Shown: piece after piece, positions 45,812 through 60,984 of the stretch
Layout of the letters: each line of letters begins with the position of its first letter
How positions within the stretch are numbered: position 1 is the stretch's first letter
Source: Alteromonas salexigens
GTDB lineage: Bacteria > Pseudomonadota > Gammaproteobacteria > Enterobacterales > Alteromonadaceae
DNA length: 64,000 bases
Reading direction: 5' to 3'
NCBI RefSeq assembly: GCF_025628895.1
Contig: NZ_JAOTJC010000011.1
Coordinates: forward strand, 116,860-180,859
Translations under genes and position numbers: made by a program
Notes under the pieces: model-generated
Seen by the model: only the letters and a program-made list of their open reading frames with translations
Told to the model about the DNA's origin: nothing
Databases searched by the model: none

Positions 45812-45977
45812 AACCTGTTACCTTGAAGTCAGCTCAGTTCAGGCAGTAGCACGCCTGTCAGTCAATAAATCAATAGTAGTGCGAGGGAAGGAGAAAGACA
45901 ATGGCACCAGGGCCGGGAAAGGTATTGCCTATACCGGGTAGGTATATTGCCGGTTATTCAACGGTGTGCCGGCATAG

Positions 45978-46004
45978 AAAAACGGGAGGCGTGAGCCTCC
46001 CGTT
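45978..46004 (-). terminator. Rho-independent terminator of gltBD
   Basis: AACGGGAGGC and GCCTCCCGTT form a 10-bp stem around GTGA. On the minus strand it ends in a T-run, about 25 bases past the gltD stop. Confidence 0.9.
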
Positions 46005-46028
46005 ATGTCTGGTTGCTAAAGAGGACTG

Positions 46029-51925
<5,897 letters not shown>

Positions 51926-52478
51926 CTCTTAACTCCTTCAACCTTTGACTGGGCAAGGTACGTGTTGCGTGTAGATGCGTCCTGGGGGCACATCACAACA
52001 TTGTCAGACGTCTTCTTAAGGCAGGGTATTCCGGCATCCCGCGTCTTTGTTGTCGTTAATTATTCTTAGAGGATTCCAGTCGTGTACCGCATTTTTATGC
52101 ATTATTGCGTTGCGGGTTGTACAAAATAACCAGATTGGAAAATAAAATCAAACGGTAATCTAGCTACAGAATGTTGCAATCATGTTAAACCACTAAAAAT
52201 GCTAACAAAGTAGGCGGTTGCGAAAAGGTGTGAGTGGTAATCATTTTGAGTTGATTTAATTTTCTACAGCAGTTTTAGTGGATTTATCCTAATTTCTGAA
52301 ATTAAGTTACAGTTTTTATTTGAATAAGTATTCATCTGGTTTGCGCGCTTATGCTGTCGGTGCCGGTGTGGGGCAGGCTGATATCCGGCCAGGAGTCATC
52401 GTGGCTGACGTAGCAAGTCGTTTGCCTGGTGGGCAAACCCTGCTAGGATAATCGCCACGTTTATTTGTTGTTATACCT
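51926..52478. promoter_or_regulatory. Gene-free region between gltB and arcB
   Basis: About 550 bases separate the divergent gltB and arcB genes and must hold both promoters. The middle (52131-52330) is AT-rich. I find no clear NtrC box or sigma-54 element for gltB. A 7-bp hairpin, GTTTGCC/GGCAAAC with a 5-base loop (52420-52438), lies about 40 bases before the arcB ATG. No RNA gene is evident. Confidence 0.5.
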
Positions 52479-54833
52479 ATGCATTCAGATACCCCCAACG
52501 ATTCATGGGCCATTCGCTTTGCCCAGTTTGTACAGCGTTTCGGCACGATTAAGCTAAGCGTTTTGTTTGTTGTCCTGACGCTGTTTTTCACGCTGGGCGG
52601 TTCCTACGTCATTCGTGTTTCGATGGGCAGTCAGGTGGACCCGGATGACTTTATCAGCGCGGTGGTGCTGACCATGTTAAGTGCACCCTGGGTGTTATAT
52701 TTCTTTAGTGAGCTGGTAAAGCAACTGGAAAACTCCCGGACGAACCTGAAAGAGGTGGTGAGTCAGCTTGAGCGCCTGCGCGAAGAGGATGTTTTTCTTA
52801 ACCGGGAGCTGCAAAGCAATATTCGTCAGCTCAATCACGAAATAGAGCAACGAAAGCATGCTCAGGAGGAGCGCGAAGCTGTATTTAAAGATCTGGAAAA
52901 GGAAATTCAGGACAAATCGGAACAGGAAGAACAGGCCAGACGCTTATCCACTTTGTTGCGGTCTATTATTGATGCCTCGCCAGATTTGATTTACTACCGC
53001 AATGAAGAAGGGCGCTTCGCCGGGTGTAACCGGGTAGCCGAAATGATGACCGGTAAAACCGAAGAAGAGTTACTGGGTCTCACGCCACATGACGTTTATG
53101 AAGAGGATCTCGCCCGTCAGGTTGTCGAAAGCGACCAGGAAGTGCTGGAAACCAATGCCAGTATTACCGATGAATTGTGGTTACGGTTTGCCGATGGCCG
53201 CCGTCGCTACTTCGAAATGCGGCGGGTGCCGTTTTTCGATAAAAACGGTAATCGCCTGGGGCTGCTTGCTTTTGGCCGGGATATGACGGAACGCAAACAG
53301 GCAGAAAGTGCGGCCGAAAAAGCCAATACTGACAAGACCCGCTTTATTGCCACCATCAGTCATGAACTGCGTACCCCACTGAACGGTATCGTCGGGTTAA
53401 GCCGGATGTTGCGCGATACCGAGTTGTCAGAGGAACAATTCAACTGGGTAAGTACAATTTACGCCAGTGCCATCACGCTGGGCAACATATTTAACGACAT
53501 TATTGACTTAGACAAGCTCGACCGCGATAAGCTGGAACTGAGCCTGAAGGTGGTTTCGCTGAAAGACTTCACCGAAGAACTGAGCAGCATCATACGTTTG
53601 CTGGCACAGGATAAAGCGCTGGAACTGCGCACCACCATCAACGAGCCGTTGCCACAGCTGGTGGAGGTGGACGGCACACGTCTACGGCAAATTTTATGGA
53701 ATATCCTGTTCAACGCCGTGAAGTTCACGCAAAAGGGCCATGTGAGTCTCAGCGTGTCAGCCACCCGCCCCAATAACGACATCAGTCTGGTGACCTTTGT
53801 GGTGGAAGACACCGGCGTGGGTATCCCGGAAGAGGAAGTGGATAAAATCTTCGCCATGTATTACCAGGTGGATCATCCCGACCATCAGTCAGCCACGGGA
53901 ACCGGCATTGGGTTGGCTATCTGTAAGCAGATGGTTGATTTGATGCACGGTGATATCCGGGTTACCAGCAGAGTAGGCCGGGGCACACGGTTTGAAATCG
54001 AGCTGCCGTTACAAATTTCTACTAAACCCATGCAGTCGGCGAAACTGCAGGTGTCGGGTCTGAAAATCCTGTTGGTCGAAGACATTGAGCTTAACGTCAT
54101 GGTCGCCAAGGCACTGTTAGAAAAACTCGGCCAACAGGTTGATGTAGCAATGACCGGGCAGGACGCCATCGATAAGGCCAGGGCTACCCAGTACGACCTC
54201 ATCCTGCTGGATATTCAGTTACCCGATATGACCGGTTTCGATGTGGCGTCTACACTGCATGAAGAAGATCTGGTGATGCAGACCCCCATTGTGGCGCTCA
54301 CCGCGAATGTGATTAAGAAGCGCGAAGAGTATCTGCAAAATGGCATGGATGATGTCATCGCCAAACCCATCAAAAAAAGCCGGGTAATTGAAGTATTTAA
54401 CGAGCTTTTCAGTGAGCCTGACGCTGCGCCTGGTAGCGACGAGGAGGAACAGAAGCCCGACACAACGAAAGCGCTGACCACCATACTTGATATGGATTTA
54501 CTGCAAATGCTGGTGGATACGATTGGTGAGGATATGGTGCGTGCCAGCGTAAAAGTATTCCAGGATAAAGCGCCGGAATACCTGGAAATCCTGGTGCTGA
54601 GCCTGAGTGCCGACGAAAAGGACGATGTGTGCGCAGAAGCGCACAAAATCAAAGGCGCGGCGGGCTCGGTGGGGTTATCCCGGGTACAGCGAATTGCCAA
54701 TCAAATTCAGCAGGGCGATCACCCCGCCTGGTGGCAAAATGTCCATGACTGGGTAGAAGAGCTGCAGATGGCCATGCAGCACGATCTGAAAGCGTTGCAT
54801 GACTGGCTTAACGAGCAAAATATTGACGACTGA
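52479..54833 (+). CDS. arcB: Aerobic respiration control hybrid kinase ArcB
   Basis: A 784-residue inner-membrane hybrid kinase that senses quinone redox state and phosphorylates ArcA. Two transmembrane helices (about 25-45, 60-80), a leucine-zipper coiled coil, a PAS domain (162-275), HisKA with His295 (TISHELRTPLNG), HATPase, receiver (LILLDIQLPDMTG) and HPt (EAHKIKGAAGSVG) are in the E. coli order. Cys183 matches E. coli Cys180, but the position of Cys241 is Tyr244. arcA is not in the window. Confidence 0.95.
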   Translation: MHSDTPNDSWAIRFAQFVQRFGTIKLSVLFVVLTLFFTLGGSYVIRVSMGSQVDPDDFISAVVLTMLSAPWVLYFFSELVKQLENSRTNLKEVVSQLERLREEDVFLNRELQSNIRQLNHEIEQRKHAQEEREAVFKDLEKEIQDKSEQEEQARRLSTLLRSIIDASPDLIYYRNEEGRFAGCNRVAEMMTGKTEEELLGLTPHDVYEEDLARQVVESDQEVLETNASITDELWLRFADGRRRYFEMRRVPFFDKNGNRLGLLAFGRDMTERKQAESAAEKANTDKTRFIATISHELRTPLNGIVGLSRMLRDTELSEEQFNWVSTIYASAITLGNIFNDIIDLDKLDRDKLELSLKVVSLKDFTEELSSIIRLLAQDKALELRTTINEPLPQLVEVDGTRLRQILWNILFNAVKFTQKGHVSLSVSATRPNNDISLVTFVVEDTGVGIPEEEVDKIFAMYYQVDHPDHQSATGTGIGLAICKQMVDLMHGDIRVTSRVGRGTRFEIELPLQISTKPMQSAKLQVSGLKILLVEDIELNVMVAKALLEKLGQQVDVAMTGQDAIDKARATQYDLILLDIQLPDMTGFDVASTLHEEDLVMQTPIVALTANVIKKREEYLQNGMDDVIAKPIKKSRVIEVFNELFSEPDAAPGSDEEEQKPDTTKALTTILDMDLLQMLVDTIGEDMVRASVKVFQDKAPEYLEILVLSLSADEKDDVCAEAHKIKGAAGSVGLSRVQRIANQIQQGDHPAWWQNVHDWVEELQMAMQHDLKALHDWLNEQNIDD

Positions 54834-54849
54834 TAAGGAAACGAGGCAA

Positions 54850-55389
54850 GTGGATCCCACAACCTATACCAACCAGCCAGTGGCCCTTGCCGCACTGCCT
54901 GACATCCGTGAACTTGAGACTGTGCCCATTTCACCCCGTTACCGGATCCTCAATCTGTTAACCTGGGCGGCGATTATGTTAGGACTATGTCTGATCCTCA
55001 GTGCGCTGCGTTTTCAGCCCTGGTTTACGCCGCCTGAGCCGTTTATATTGGCCTACCCGGTTGCCATAGGCATTATTATCAGCGTGGGGCTGGTGAATCT
55101 TGTTTATCACTGGCTGGCAGATCCGTTGATACGCTACGCGGTTCGCGAACAGGATCTGGTGTTACAGCGTGGGCTGTTCTTTCGCGTGTTGGTTTGCCAG
55201 CCTATTCTGCGCGTACAGCATATTGAGCTAAAACGCGGCCCGCTGGAGCGCCTCGCCGGCCTTGCCCGGCTGCAAGTGTTTTCAGCGGGGGGCAGCGCTC
55301 ATACCTTCGAGGTCCCCGGGCTCACCCCTCGTCGTGCTGCGCAACTGCGCCAGTTTATACTGGATCATAAAGAGCTGGACGCACGGTGA
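54850..55389 (+). CDS. bPH2-domain membrane protein, YdbS-like
   Basis: A 179-residue inner-membrane protein with two transmembrane helices (about 40-60 and 70-92) and a bacterial pleckstrin-homology domain (bPH2): LIRYAVREQDLVLQRGLFFRVLVCQPILRVQHIELKRG-type strands. GTG 54850 follows the arcB stop by 16 bases with GAGG close ahead; an ATG at 54799 inside arcB lacks a ribosome-binding site. It overlaps the next bPH2 gene by 4 bases. YdbS/YdbT-type pairs have unknown function. Confidence 0.83.
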   Translation: MDPTTYTNQPVALAALPDIRELETVPISPRYRILNLLTWAAIMLGLCLILSALRFQPWFTPPEPFILAYPVAIGIIISVGLVNLVYHWLADPLIRYAVREQDLVLQRGLFFRVLVCQPILRVQHIELKRGPLERLAGLARLQVFSAGGSAHTFEVPGLTPRRAAQLRQFILDHKELDAR

Positions 55390-56972
55390 GCACAGTCAAT
55401 ACAGAAACCCGGCCCGCCGAGGGCGCTAATACCAGTCAGGTGGATAACGGTGATAGCTGGCGTCGTTTGTCCCCGGTTTCCATCGTTTACTTCACCACCA
55501 GTAACCTGAAAAAGCTGGCCCAGTTCCTTATCTATGTAGTACCTGCGCTGGCGGTGAGTGCCAACGTGCTCGATTTACAAAATTCGCCTTATACGGTGCC
55601 GGTTTTGATCCTGGTGTTAACGGGGCTGTCACTGAGTGGGGTGGTGAGCTATCTTTTCTACCGTTTTCGCGTCCACGATCAGCATGTGGAAATTCGTGAT
55701 GGGGTATTTCATCGCCGGCACGTAAACCTGCCCTTCTGGCGCATACAGAACGTTAAGATTGAGCAGCCGCTGTACTACCGGCCGATGCAGTTTGCGCTGG
55801 TGGTTCTGGATACGGCGGGCAGTGCCGAAGAAGAAGCCAGAATTGTGGCTGTTCCTCACGCTTACGCCCAACAGCTGCGTAAGCAGGTATTAGCCTGGCA
55901 TCAAAGCCCGGCGACCCCGGCGCAGCACGAGACTGCCGTGACCAGTAGCACGCCGGTCAGTGAGCCCGGGGAAGAAGTGCTCAACCGGCGCTCTATTGGT
56001 GATCTGGTTATTCACGGTATTACCAACAACCGCGTGTGGATATTGCTCGGTGCCGCCGCGCCCTTCTATGACACCATCTCCACCCGGGCGGCCGAATGGC
56101 TGGGCGCGCGGGGCTTGCAGCTCGGCCAACTGGCAGGGGAGCAGACCTTCGCCTGGTGGCAGCTGACACTTTATGTGATCAGCTTTGTAACCATTATCAT
56201 GGCGATAATTGCGCTGTTGTCAGTAGGGGGAGCCCTGCTGACCTTCTATGACTATACCCTGAGTCGTCACCATGACCGTTACATTCGCCGCAGCGGGTTA
56301 CTGAATAAGCAGGAAGTCAGCATGCGCCATTCGCGTATTCAGCTGGTACGGGCGAAGCAAGACTGGCTGGATATGTTGCTTAAGCGGGTAAATTTGTATT
56401 TTGAACAGAATACCTCGACGGCGCAGCAGCATGCCGACCTGATGTCGCCCAACAAGTTGCTGGTTCCGTCGGTGACGGTCGCCGAAACCCGGGAGCTGGT
56501 TGAGCAAGCCATGCCGGATAGCCGGATGTATCAGAAAGAGTATGAGGGTATCAGTCTGCGCTATCTGATGCACTGGCTTGGCGTATGGATCTGGCCACCC
56601 ACAATCCTGGCTCTGTCTGCTTTGGTGTTTTTGCAGGTATGGGATGCCGCGGCTATTTTGCTTACCCTGTCACTGGTGATCAGCGGTTTGCTGTGGTTGC
56701 GCTGGTGGCGTTGGGGGGTAGCCTGCGATAAACGGTATATGTATGTGCGCAGTGGACGGCTTGGTGTGGACTACCAGTGTTTTGAATTATATAAAGCACA
56801 ACAGGTCACGGTGGTGCAAAGTGTACTCATGGCCCGGGCAGGCGTGGCGACGTTGAAAGTAGTATTGGCGAGTGGGCAGGTGACGGTGCCGTTCCTGCCC
56901 GTCACCACCGCTAACCGGTTAGCGAATATCTTGCTCGACAGCGCTGAACGCAGCCGCAAGTCATGGATGTGA
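55386..56972 (+). CDS. Multi-bPH2 membrane protein, YdbT-like
   Basis: A 528-residue membrane protein with repeated pairs of transmembrane helices (about 38-80, 225-285, 395-440), each followed by a bPH2 domain. The repeats share a motif of the type VxxRxGxxxRxxxxxPxxRIQxVxIxQ (visible in HVNLPFWRIQNVKIEQPLYY and HSRIQLVRAKQDWLDMLLKR). It starts GTG within the end of the YdbS-like gene, so the two are made together. Function unknown. Confidence 0.83.
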   Translation: MSTVNTETRPAEGANTSQVDNGDSWRRLSPVSIVYFTTSNLKKLAQFLIYVVPALAVSANVLDLQNSPYTVPVLILVLTGLSLSGVVSYLFYRFRVHDQHVEIRDGVFHRRHVNLPFWRIQNVKIEQPLYYRPMQFALVVLDTAGSAEEEARIVAVPHAYAQQLRKQVLAWHQSPATPAQHETAVTSSTPVSEPGEEVLNRRSIGDLVIHGITNNRVWILLGAAAPFYDTISTRAAEWLGARGLQLGQLAGEQTFAWWQLTLYVISFVTIIMAIIALLSVGGALLTFYDYTLSRHHDRYIRRSGLLNKQEVSMRHSRIQLVRAKQDWLDMLLKRVNLYFEQNTSTAQQHADLMSPNKLLVPSVTVAETRELVEQAMPDSRMYQKEYEGISLRYLMHWLGVWIWPPTILALSALVFLQVWDAAAILLTLSLVISGLLWLRWWRWGVACDKRYMYVRSGRLGVDYQCFELYKAQQVTVVQSVLMARAGVATLKVVLASGQVTVPFLPVTTANRLANILLDSAERSRKSWM

Positions 56973-57040
56973 TAGGCAATAAGCCAGGTTTTGCCGGCAG
57001 CCGGGCCAGCTTTGCCCACAGCTGACCCGGCCTGGGCTGA

Positions 57041-58219
57041 TCAGACGCTGTCTGCCGGGACCCGGACCCAGCCTTCCATTAAGATCCGTGCAGATCTGCT
57101 CATCACGGCCTTGGTGACCTGCCAGCTTTCTCCCTGTGCTACCGCTTCGGCTCCCACCCGCAGTGAACCGGAAGGGTGGCCGAATACCACGGCCTTGCGC
57201 TCGCCGCCGCCGGCGGCGCGGTTGACCAGTGTGCCGGGAATAGCTGCGGCGGTGCCAATGGCGACTGCCGCTGTGCCCATCATGGCGTGATGAAGTTTGC
57301 CCATCGACAGCGCCCGCACTGACAGGTCAATGTCCGCCGCCAGTACGTCTTTGCCACTGGACGCCTGGTAATTGCGTGGGGGCGCCACCATGGCCACCTT
57401 GGGGGTATGCTGCCGGGCAGCTGCCTCACCCACATCATTAATTAAGCCCATCTTTACCGCGCCGTGCGCACGAATTGCTTCAAAGCGCGCCAGTGCGGCC
57501 GGATCTTCATTAATATCGCCCTGCAGCTCGGTACCGGTATAACCGAGATCCTGAGCCTGAATGAAGATAGTTGGAATACCGGCATTGATCATGGTAGCTT
57601 CAAACGTGCCGACATCAGGCACCTCAAGCTGGTCTACCAGGCGACCGGTAGGGAACAACGCCCCGTCACCGTCTGCGGGATCCATAAACTCGACCTGCAC
57701 TTCGGCCGCGGGAAAGGTTACGCCATCTAATTCAAAATCGCCGGTCTCCTGTACCTCACCGTTGGTGATAGGGACGTGGGCGATAATGGCTTTCTGGATA
57801 TTCACTTGCCAGATACGTACCACCGCTATGCCATTGTCGGGAATGCGGTCGCGGTCGACCAAACCATTGTTGATAGCGAACGCGCCTACCGCGGCAGTTA
57901 AATTGCCACAGTTGCCGCTCCAGTCGACAAAGGGCTTATCAATGGCCACCTGTCCAAACAGGTAATCGACGTCAAAATCCTGGTGGTCACTTTTGCTGAG
58001 GATCACCGTTTTACTGGTACTGGAAGTTGCACCGCCCATGCCATCGGTGTGCTTCTGGTAAGGGTCCGGGCTACCGATAACCCGTAACAGTAATGCGTCT
58101 CTGGCGGGTCCTGGCTGCTGCGCTTGCTCAGGTAAGTCCGCCAGGTTGAAAAATACGCCCTTGCTGGTGCCGCCACGCATGTAAGTAGCCGGGATCCGAA
58201 TTTGTGGTGCATGTGCCAT
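57041..58219 (-). CDS. prpF: 2-methylaconitate cis-trans isomerase PrpF
   Basis: A 392-residue enzyme of the PrpF family (diaminopimelate-epimerase-like fold). It converts the trans-2-methylaconitate made by AcnD into the cis isomer. Family marks are PATYMRGGTSKGVFF near the start, DGMGGATSSTSKTVIL, and DWSGNCGNLTAAVGAFAI with the catalytic Cys. ATG 58219 is used; a GTG 15 bases earlier is possible. Last gene of the methylcitrate operon, separated from acnD by a terminator-like element. Confidence 0.93.
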   Translation of the reverse strand: MAHAPQIRIPATYMRGGTSKGVFFNLADLPEQAQQPGPARDALLLRVIGSPDPYQKHTDGMGGATSSTSKTVILSKSDHQDFDVDYLFGQVAIDKPFVDWSGNCGNLTAAVGAFAINNGLVDRDRIPDNGIAVVRIWQVNIQKAIIAHVPITNGEVQETGDFELDGVTFPAAEVQVEFMDPADGDGALFPTGRLVDQLEVPDVGTFEATMINAGIPTIFIQAQDLGYTGTELQGDINEDPAALARFEAIRAHGAVKMGLINDVGEAAARQHTPKVAMVAPPRNYQASSGKDVLAADIDLSVRALSMGKLHHAMMGTAAVAIGTAAAIPGTLVNRAAGGGERKAVVFGHPSGSLRVGAEAVAQGESWQVTKAVMSRSARILMEGWVRVPADSV

Positions 58220-58240
58220 CGCAAATACTCTCACTGAATG

Positions 58241-58300
58241 GGCAGCCGATAGGGGCTGCCGGGTAAAAAAAGCGCCAGCGCTTTCGCGGCCAGCGCTATA
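58241..58300 (-). terminator. Hairpins and T-run between acnD and prpF
   Basis: On the minus strand, an AGCGCT...AGCGCT stem is followed by GGCGCTTTTTTT (T-run opposite 58265-58271), then GGCAGCC/GGCTGCC (58241-58260) forms a second hairpin. The first looks like an intrinsic terminator and may reduce prpF expression relative to acnD. Confidence 0.5.
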
Positions 58301-58321
58301 TCGTGGTGCCGTAACGGCGAT

Positions 58322-60922
58322 TTACTGAGTTACTTCCTCAGCTTCAAGGAAGTCTTTGGCAAACCGCTGCAGAACACCGCCTGCTTCATAAATTGACAAC
58401 TCTTCCTGAGTATCCAGACGGCAAGTTACCGGCACCTCTACGGTGTCGCCTGCCTGTGGATGGATGCGCAGTGTGAGGGTGGCGCCCGGTGCGGGTGAGC
58501 CCACTACATCGTAGGTTTCTGAACCATCCAAGCCCAGTGTTTTACGGGTAGTGCCGGGTTTAAACTCCAGCGGTAATACGCCCATCCCTATCAGGTTGGT
58601 GCGGTGAATACGCTCGAAACCTTCTGCAACAATCACTTCCACGCCGGCCAGCCGTACGCCTTTCGCCGCCCAGTCGCGGGAAGAGCCCTGACCATAATCT
58701 GCGCCGGCCACAATGATGAGGGGTTGTTTGCGCTGCATATAGGTTTCAATCGCTTCCCACATGCGTACCACTTTTCCTTCTGGCTCAAGACGGGCGAGGG
58801 AACCCTGCTTCACTTCCCCGTTTTCCACGACCATTTCGTTGTACACTTTGGGATTAGCCAGCGTGGCACGCTGGGCTGTCAGGTGATCGCCCCGGTGCGT
58901 GGCATAGGAATTGAAGTCCTCTTCTGGCAGACCCATCTTCGCCAGGTATTCACCGGCGGCACTGGTAGCCAGAATAGCATTGGACGGTGACAGGTGATCG
59001 GTGGTGATGTTGTCACCTAAAATCGCCAGTGGCCGCATGCCGGTCATGGTGCGCTCGGCATCCATAGCGCCTTCCCAGTAAGGGGGACGGCGAATGTAGG
59101 TGCTTTGCTCGCGCCATGCATACAGCGGATTGATGTGTTTACCGTAGTCCACGGCCAGGTCGAACATAGGTTCATACACTTTACGGAAGTGTTCTGGCTT
59201 AACACTTTGCGCCACGATAGCGTCGATTTCTTCATCTGATGGCCACAGATCTTTCAGCGTGACCGGATTACCTTGCTGGTCGGTGCCCAGTATGTCTTTT
59301 TCAATATCAAAGCGCACCGTACCGGCAATGGCGTAGGCCACCACCAAAGGCGGTGATGCTAAAAAGGCCTGTTTGGCATACGGGTGAATGCGGCCATCGA
59401 AGTTGCGGTTACCTGATAACACGGCCGTTGAATAAAGATCACGATCGATAATTTCCTGTTGGATGGCAGGATCTAACGCCCCGCTCATGCCATTACAGGT
59501 AGTACAGGCAAAGGCCACCACACCGAATCCCAGCGCTTCCAGCTCACTCATCAGGTTGGCTTCTTCCAGGTACAGTTTTACCGCCTTGGAACCCGGGGCC
59601 AGTGAGGTTTTCACCCATGGCTTGCGCATCAGACCACGTTGATTGGCATTGCGGGCCAGCAAACCGGCCGCAATCACATTGCGCGGGTTACTGGTATTGG
59701 TACAGCTGGTAATGGCAGCGATAATGACGGCGCCATCGGGCATGCTGCCATCTTCCGGGTTTTCTACTTCGCCGGCAATGCCGCGGGCGGCGAGATCACT
59801 GGTAGGTAAGCGCGCATGGGGATTAGACGGGCCGGCCATATTGCGGCCTACCGACGACAAGTCGAAGGTCAGCACCCGTTCGTATTCTGCCGTCGCAAGA
59901 TCGTCTGCCCACAAGCCAGTATGTTTGGCATAATTTTCTACCAGTGCCACCTGGTCGTCTTCCCGACCGGTGAGCTTCAGGTAGTCTATGGTTTGCTCGT
60001 CAATGTAGAACATGGCCGCAGACGCACCATACTCCGGGGTCATATTAGAAATAGTCGCCCGATCACCCAGGGTCAGGTGGCGGGCGCCTTCGCCGTAAAA
60101 TTCCAGGTACGCCGATACCACGCGTTCTTTGCGAAGAAACTCTGTCAGGGCCAATACAATATCCGTGGCGGTAATGCCTGGTTGTGGCTTGCCTGTGAGT
60201 TCAACCCCCACAATGTCGGGGAGACGCATATACGAAGCACGGCCCAGCATGACGCTTTCCGCCTCCAGGCCACCCACCCCAAGGGCGATGACACCGAGTG
60301 CGTCTACGTGTGGCGTGTGACTGTCGGTGCCGACCAGCGTATCGGGGAACGCCACGCCGTCGCGAGCCTGAATAACCGGCGACATTTTTTCCAGGTTAAT
60401 CTGGTGCATGATGCCGTTACCGGGCGGGATCACATCCACATTCTTAAAGGCGGTTTTGGTCCAATTGATAAAGTGGAACCGGTCATCGTTGCGGCGGTCT
60501 TCAATGGCGCGGTTTTTTTCAAATGCATCTTTTTCAAAACCGGCATGCTCAACGGCCAGTGAATGATCCACGATCAGCTGCGTGGGTACCACTGGGTTTA
60601 CTTTGGCCGGGTCACCGCCTTTTTCGGCAATGGCGTCGCGTAGTCCGGCCAGATCGACCAGCGCGGTTTGTCCCAGTATGTCGTGACACACCACCCGGGC
60701 TGGATACCAGGGAAAGTCGAGGTCACGCTTACGATAGATTAACTGTTTAAGTGAGTCGGTCAGCATCGCAGGATCGCAGCGTCTGACCAGGTTTTCGGCC
60801 AGCACCCGGGAAGTATATGGCAAGGTTTCGTAGGCACCGGGCTCGATGGCATTTACAGCTTCGCGGGTGTCAAAGAAATCCAGCTTGCTGCCGGGTAACG
60901 GTTTACGGTAATCGATATTCAT
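58322..60922 (-). CDS. acnD: Fe/S-dependent 2-methylisocitrate dehydratase AcnD
   Basis: An 866-residue aconitase-family enzyme dehydrating 2-methylcitrate to trans-2-methylaconitate in the methylcitrate cycle; it needs PrpF, encoded next. Cluster cysteines lie in AITSCTNTSNPRNV and FACTTCNGMSGALDP. QIPGNG-like DVIPPGNGIMHQINLE and the swivel-domain motif YGQGSSRDWAAKG are present. It replaces PrpD in this organism. It follows prpC by 62 bases that hold a strong stem-loop. Confidence 0.96.
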   Translation of the reverse strand: MNIDYRKPLPGSKLDFFDTREAVNAIEPGAYETLPYTSRVLAENLVRRCDPAMLTDSLKQLIYRKRDLDFPWYPARVVCHDILGQTALVDLAGLRDAIAEKGGDPAKVNPVVPTQLIVDHSLAVEHAGFEKDAFEKNRAIEDRRNDDRFHFINWTKTAFKNVDVIPPGNGIMHQINLEKMSPVIQARDGVAFPDTLVGTDSHTPHVDALGVIALGVGGLEAESVMLGRASYMRLPDIVGVELTGKPQPGITATDIVLALTEFLRKERVVSAYLEFYGEGARHLTLGDRATISNMTPEYGASAAMFYIDEQTIDYLKLTGREDDQVALVENYAKHTGLWADDLATAEYERVLTFDLSSVGRNMAGPSNPHARLPTSDLAARGIAGEVENPEDGSMPDGAVIIAAITSCTNTSNPRNVIAAGLLARNANQRGLMRKPWVKTSLAPGSKAVKLYLEEANLMSELEALGFGVVAFACTTCNGMSGALDPAIQQEIIDRDLYSTAVLSGNRNFDGRIHPYAKQAFLASPPLVVAYAIAGTVRFDIEKDILGTDQQGNPVTLKDLWPSDEEIDAIVAQSVKPEHFRKVYEPMFDLAVDYGKHINPLYAWREQSTYIRRPPYWEGAMDAERTMTGMRPLAILGDNITTDHLSPSNAILATSAAGEYLAKMGLPEEDFNSYATHRGDHLTAQRATLANPKVYNEMVVENGEVKQGSLARLEPEGKVVRMWEAIETYMQRKQPLIIVAGADYGQGSSRDWAAKGVRLAGVEVIVAEGFERIHRTNLIGMGVLPLEFKPGTTRKTLGLDGSETYDVVGSPAPGATLTLRIHPQAGDTVEVPVTCRLDTQEELSIYEAGGVLQRFAKDFLEAEEVTQ

Positions 60923-60940
60923 GAGTGTCCCTTAATCTGC

Positions 60941-60976
60941 ATGAAGGCCGGCCTGACATGCTCAGGCGGCCTTCAT
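60941..60976 (-). repeat. Strong stem-loop between prpC and acnD
   Basis: ATGAAGGCC (60941-60949) and GGCCTTCAT (60968-60976), plus GCCTGA (60951-60956) and TCAGGC (60962-60967), form a 15-bp stem with one bulged G and a CATGC loop. No T-run follows, so it is more like an mRNA-stabilising or processing element than a terminator. Confidence 0.7.
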
Positions 60977-60984
60977 TGAGATTT

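Noticed and set aside
52349..52591. 80-codon minus-strand frame over the arcB start
   Set aside because: Overlaps the arcB 5' end and its promoter region and has no domain similarity.
54215..54700. 161-codon serine-rich frame antisense to arcB
   Set aside because: The Ser/Thr richness is the complement of Asp/Gly/Ala-rich arcB codons; no supporting context.
59816..60562. 248-codon frame antisense to acnD
   Set aside because: It lies entirely within acnD, whose motifs are unambiguous, and lacks a start signal.
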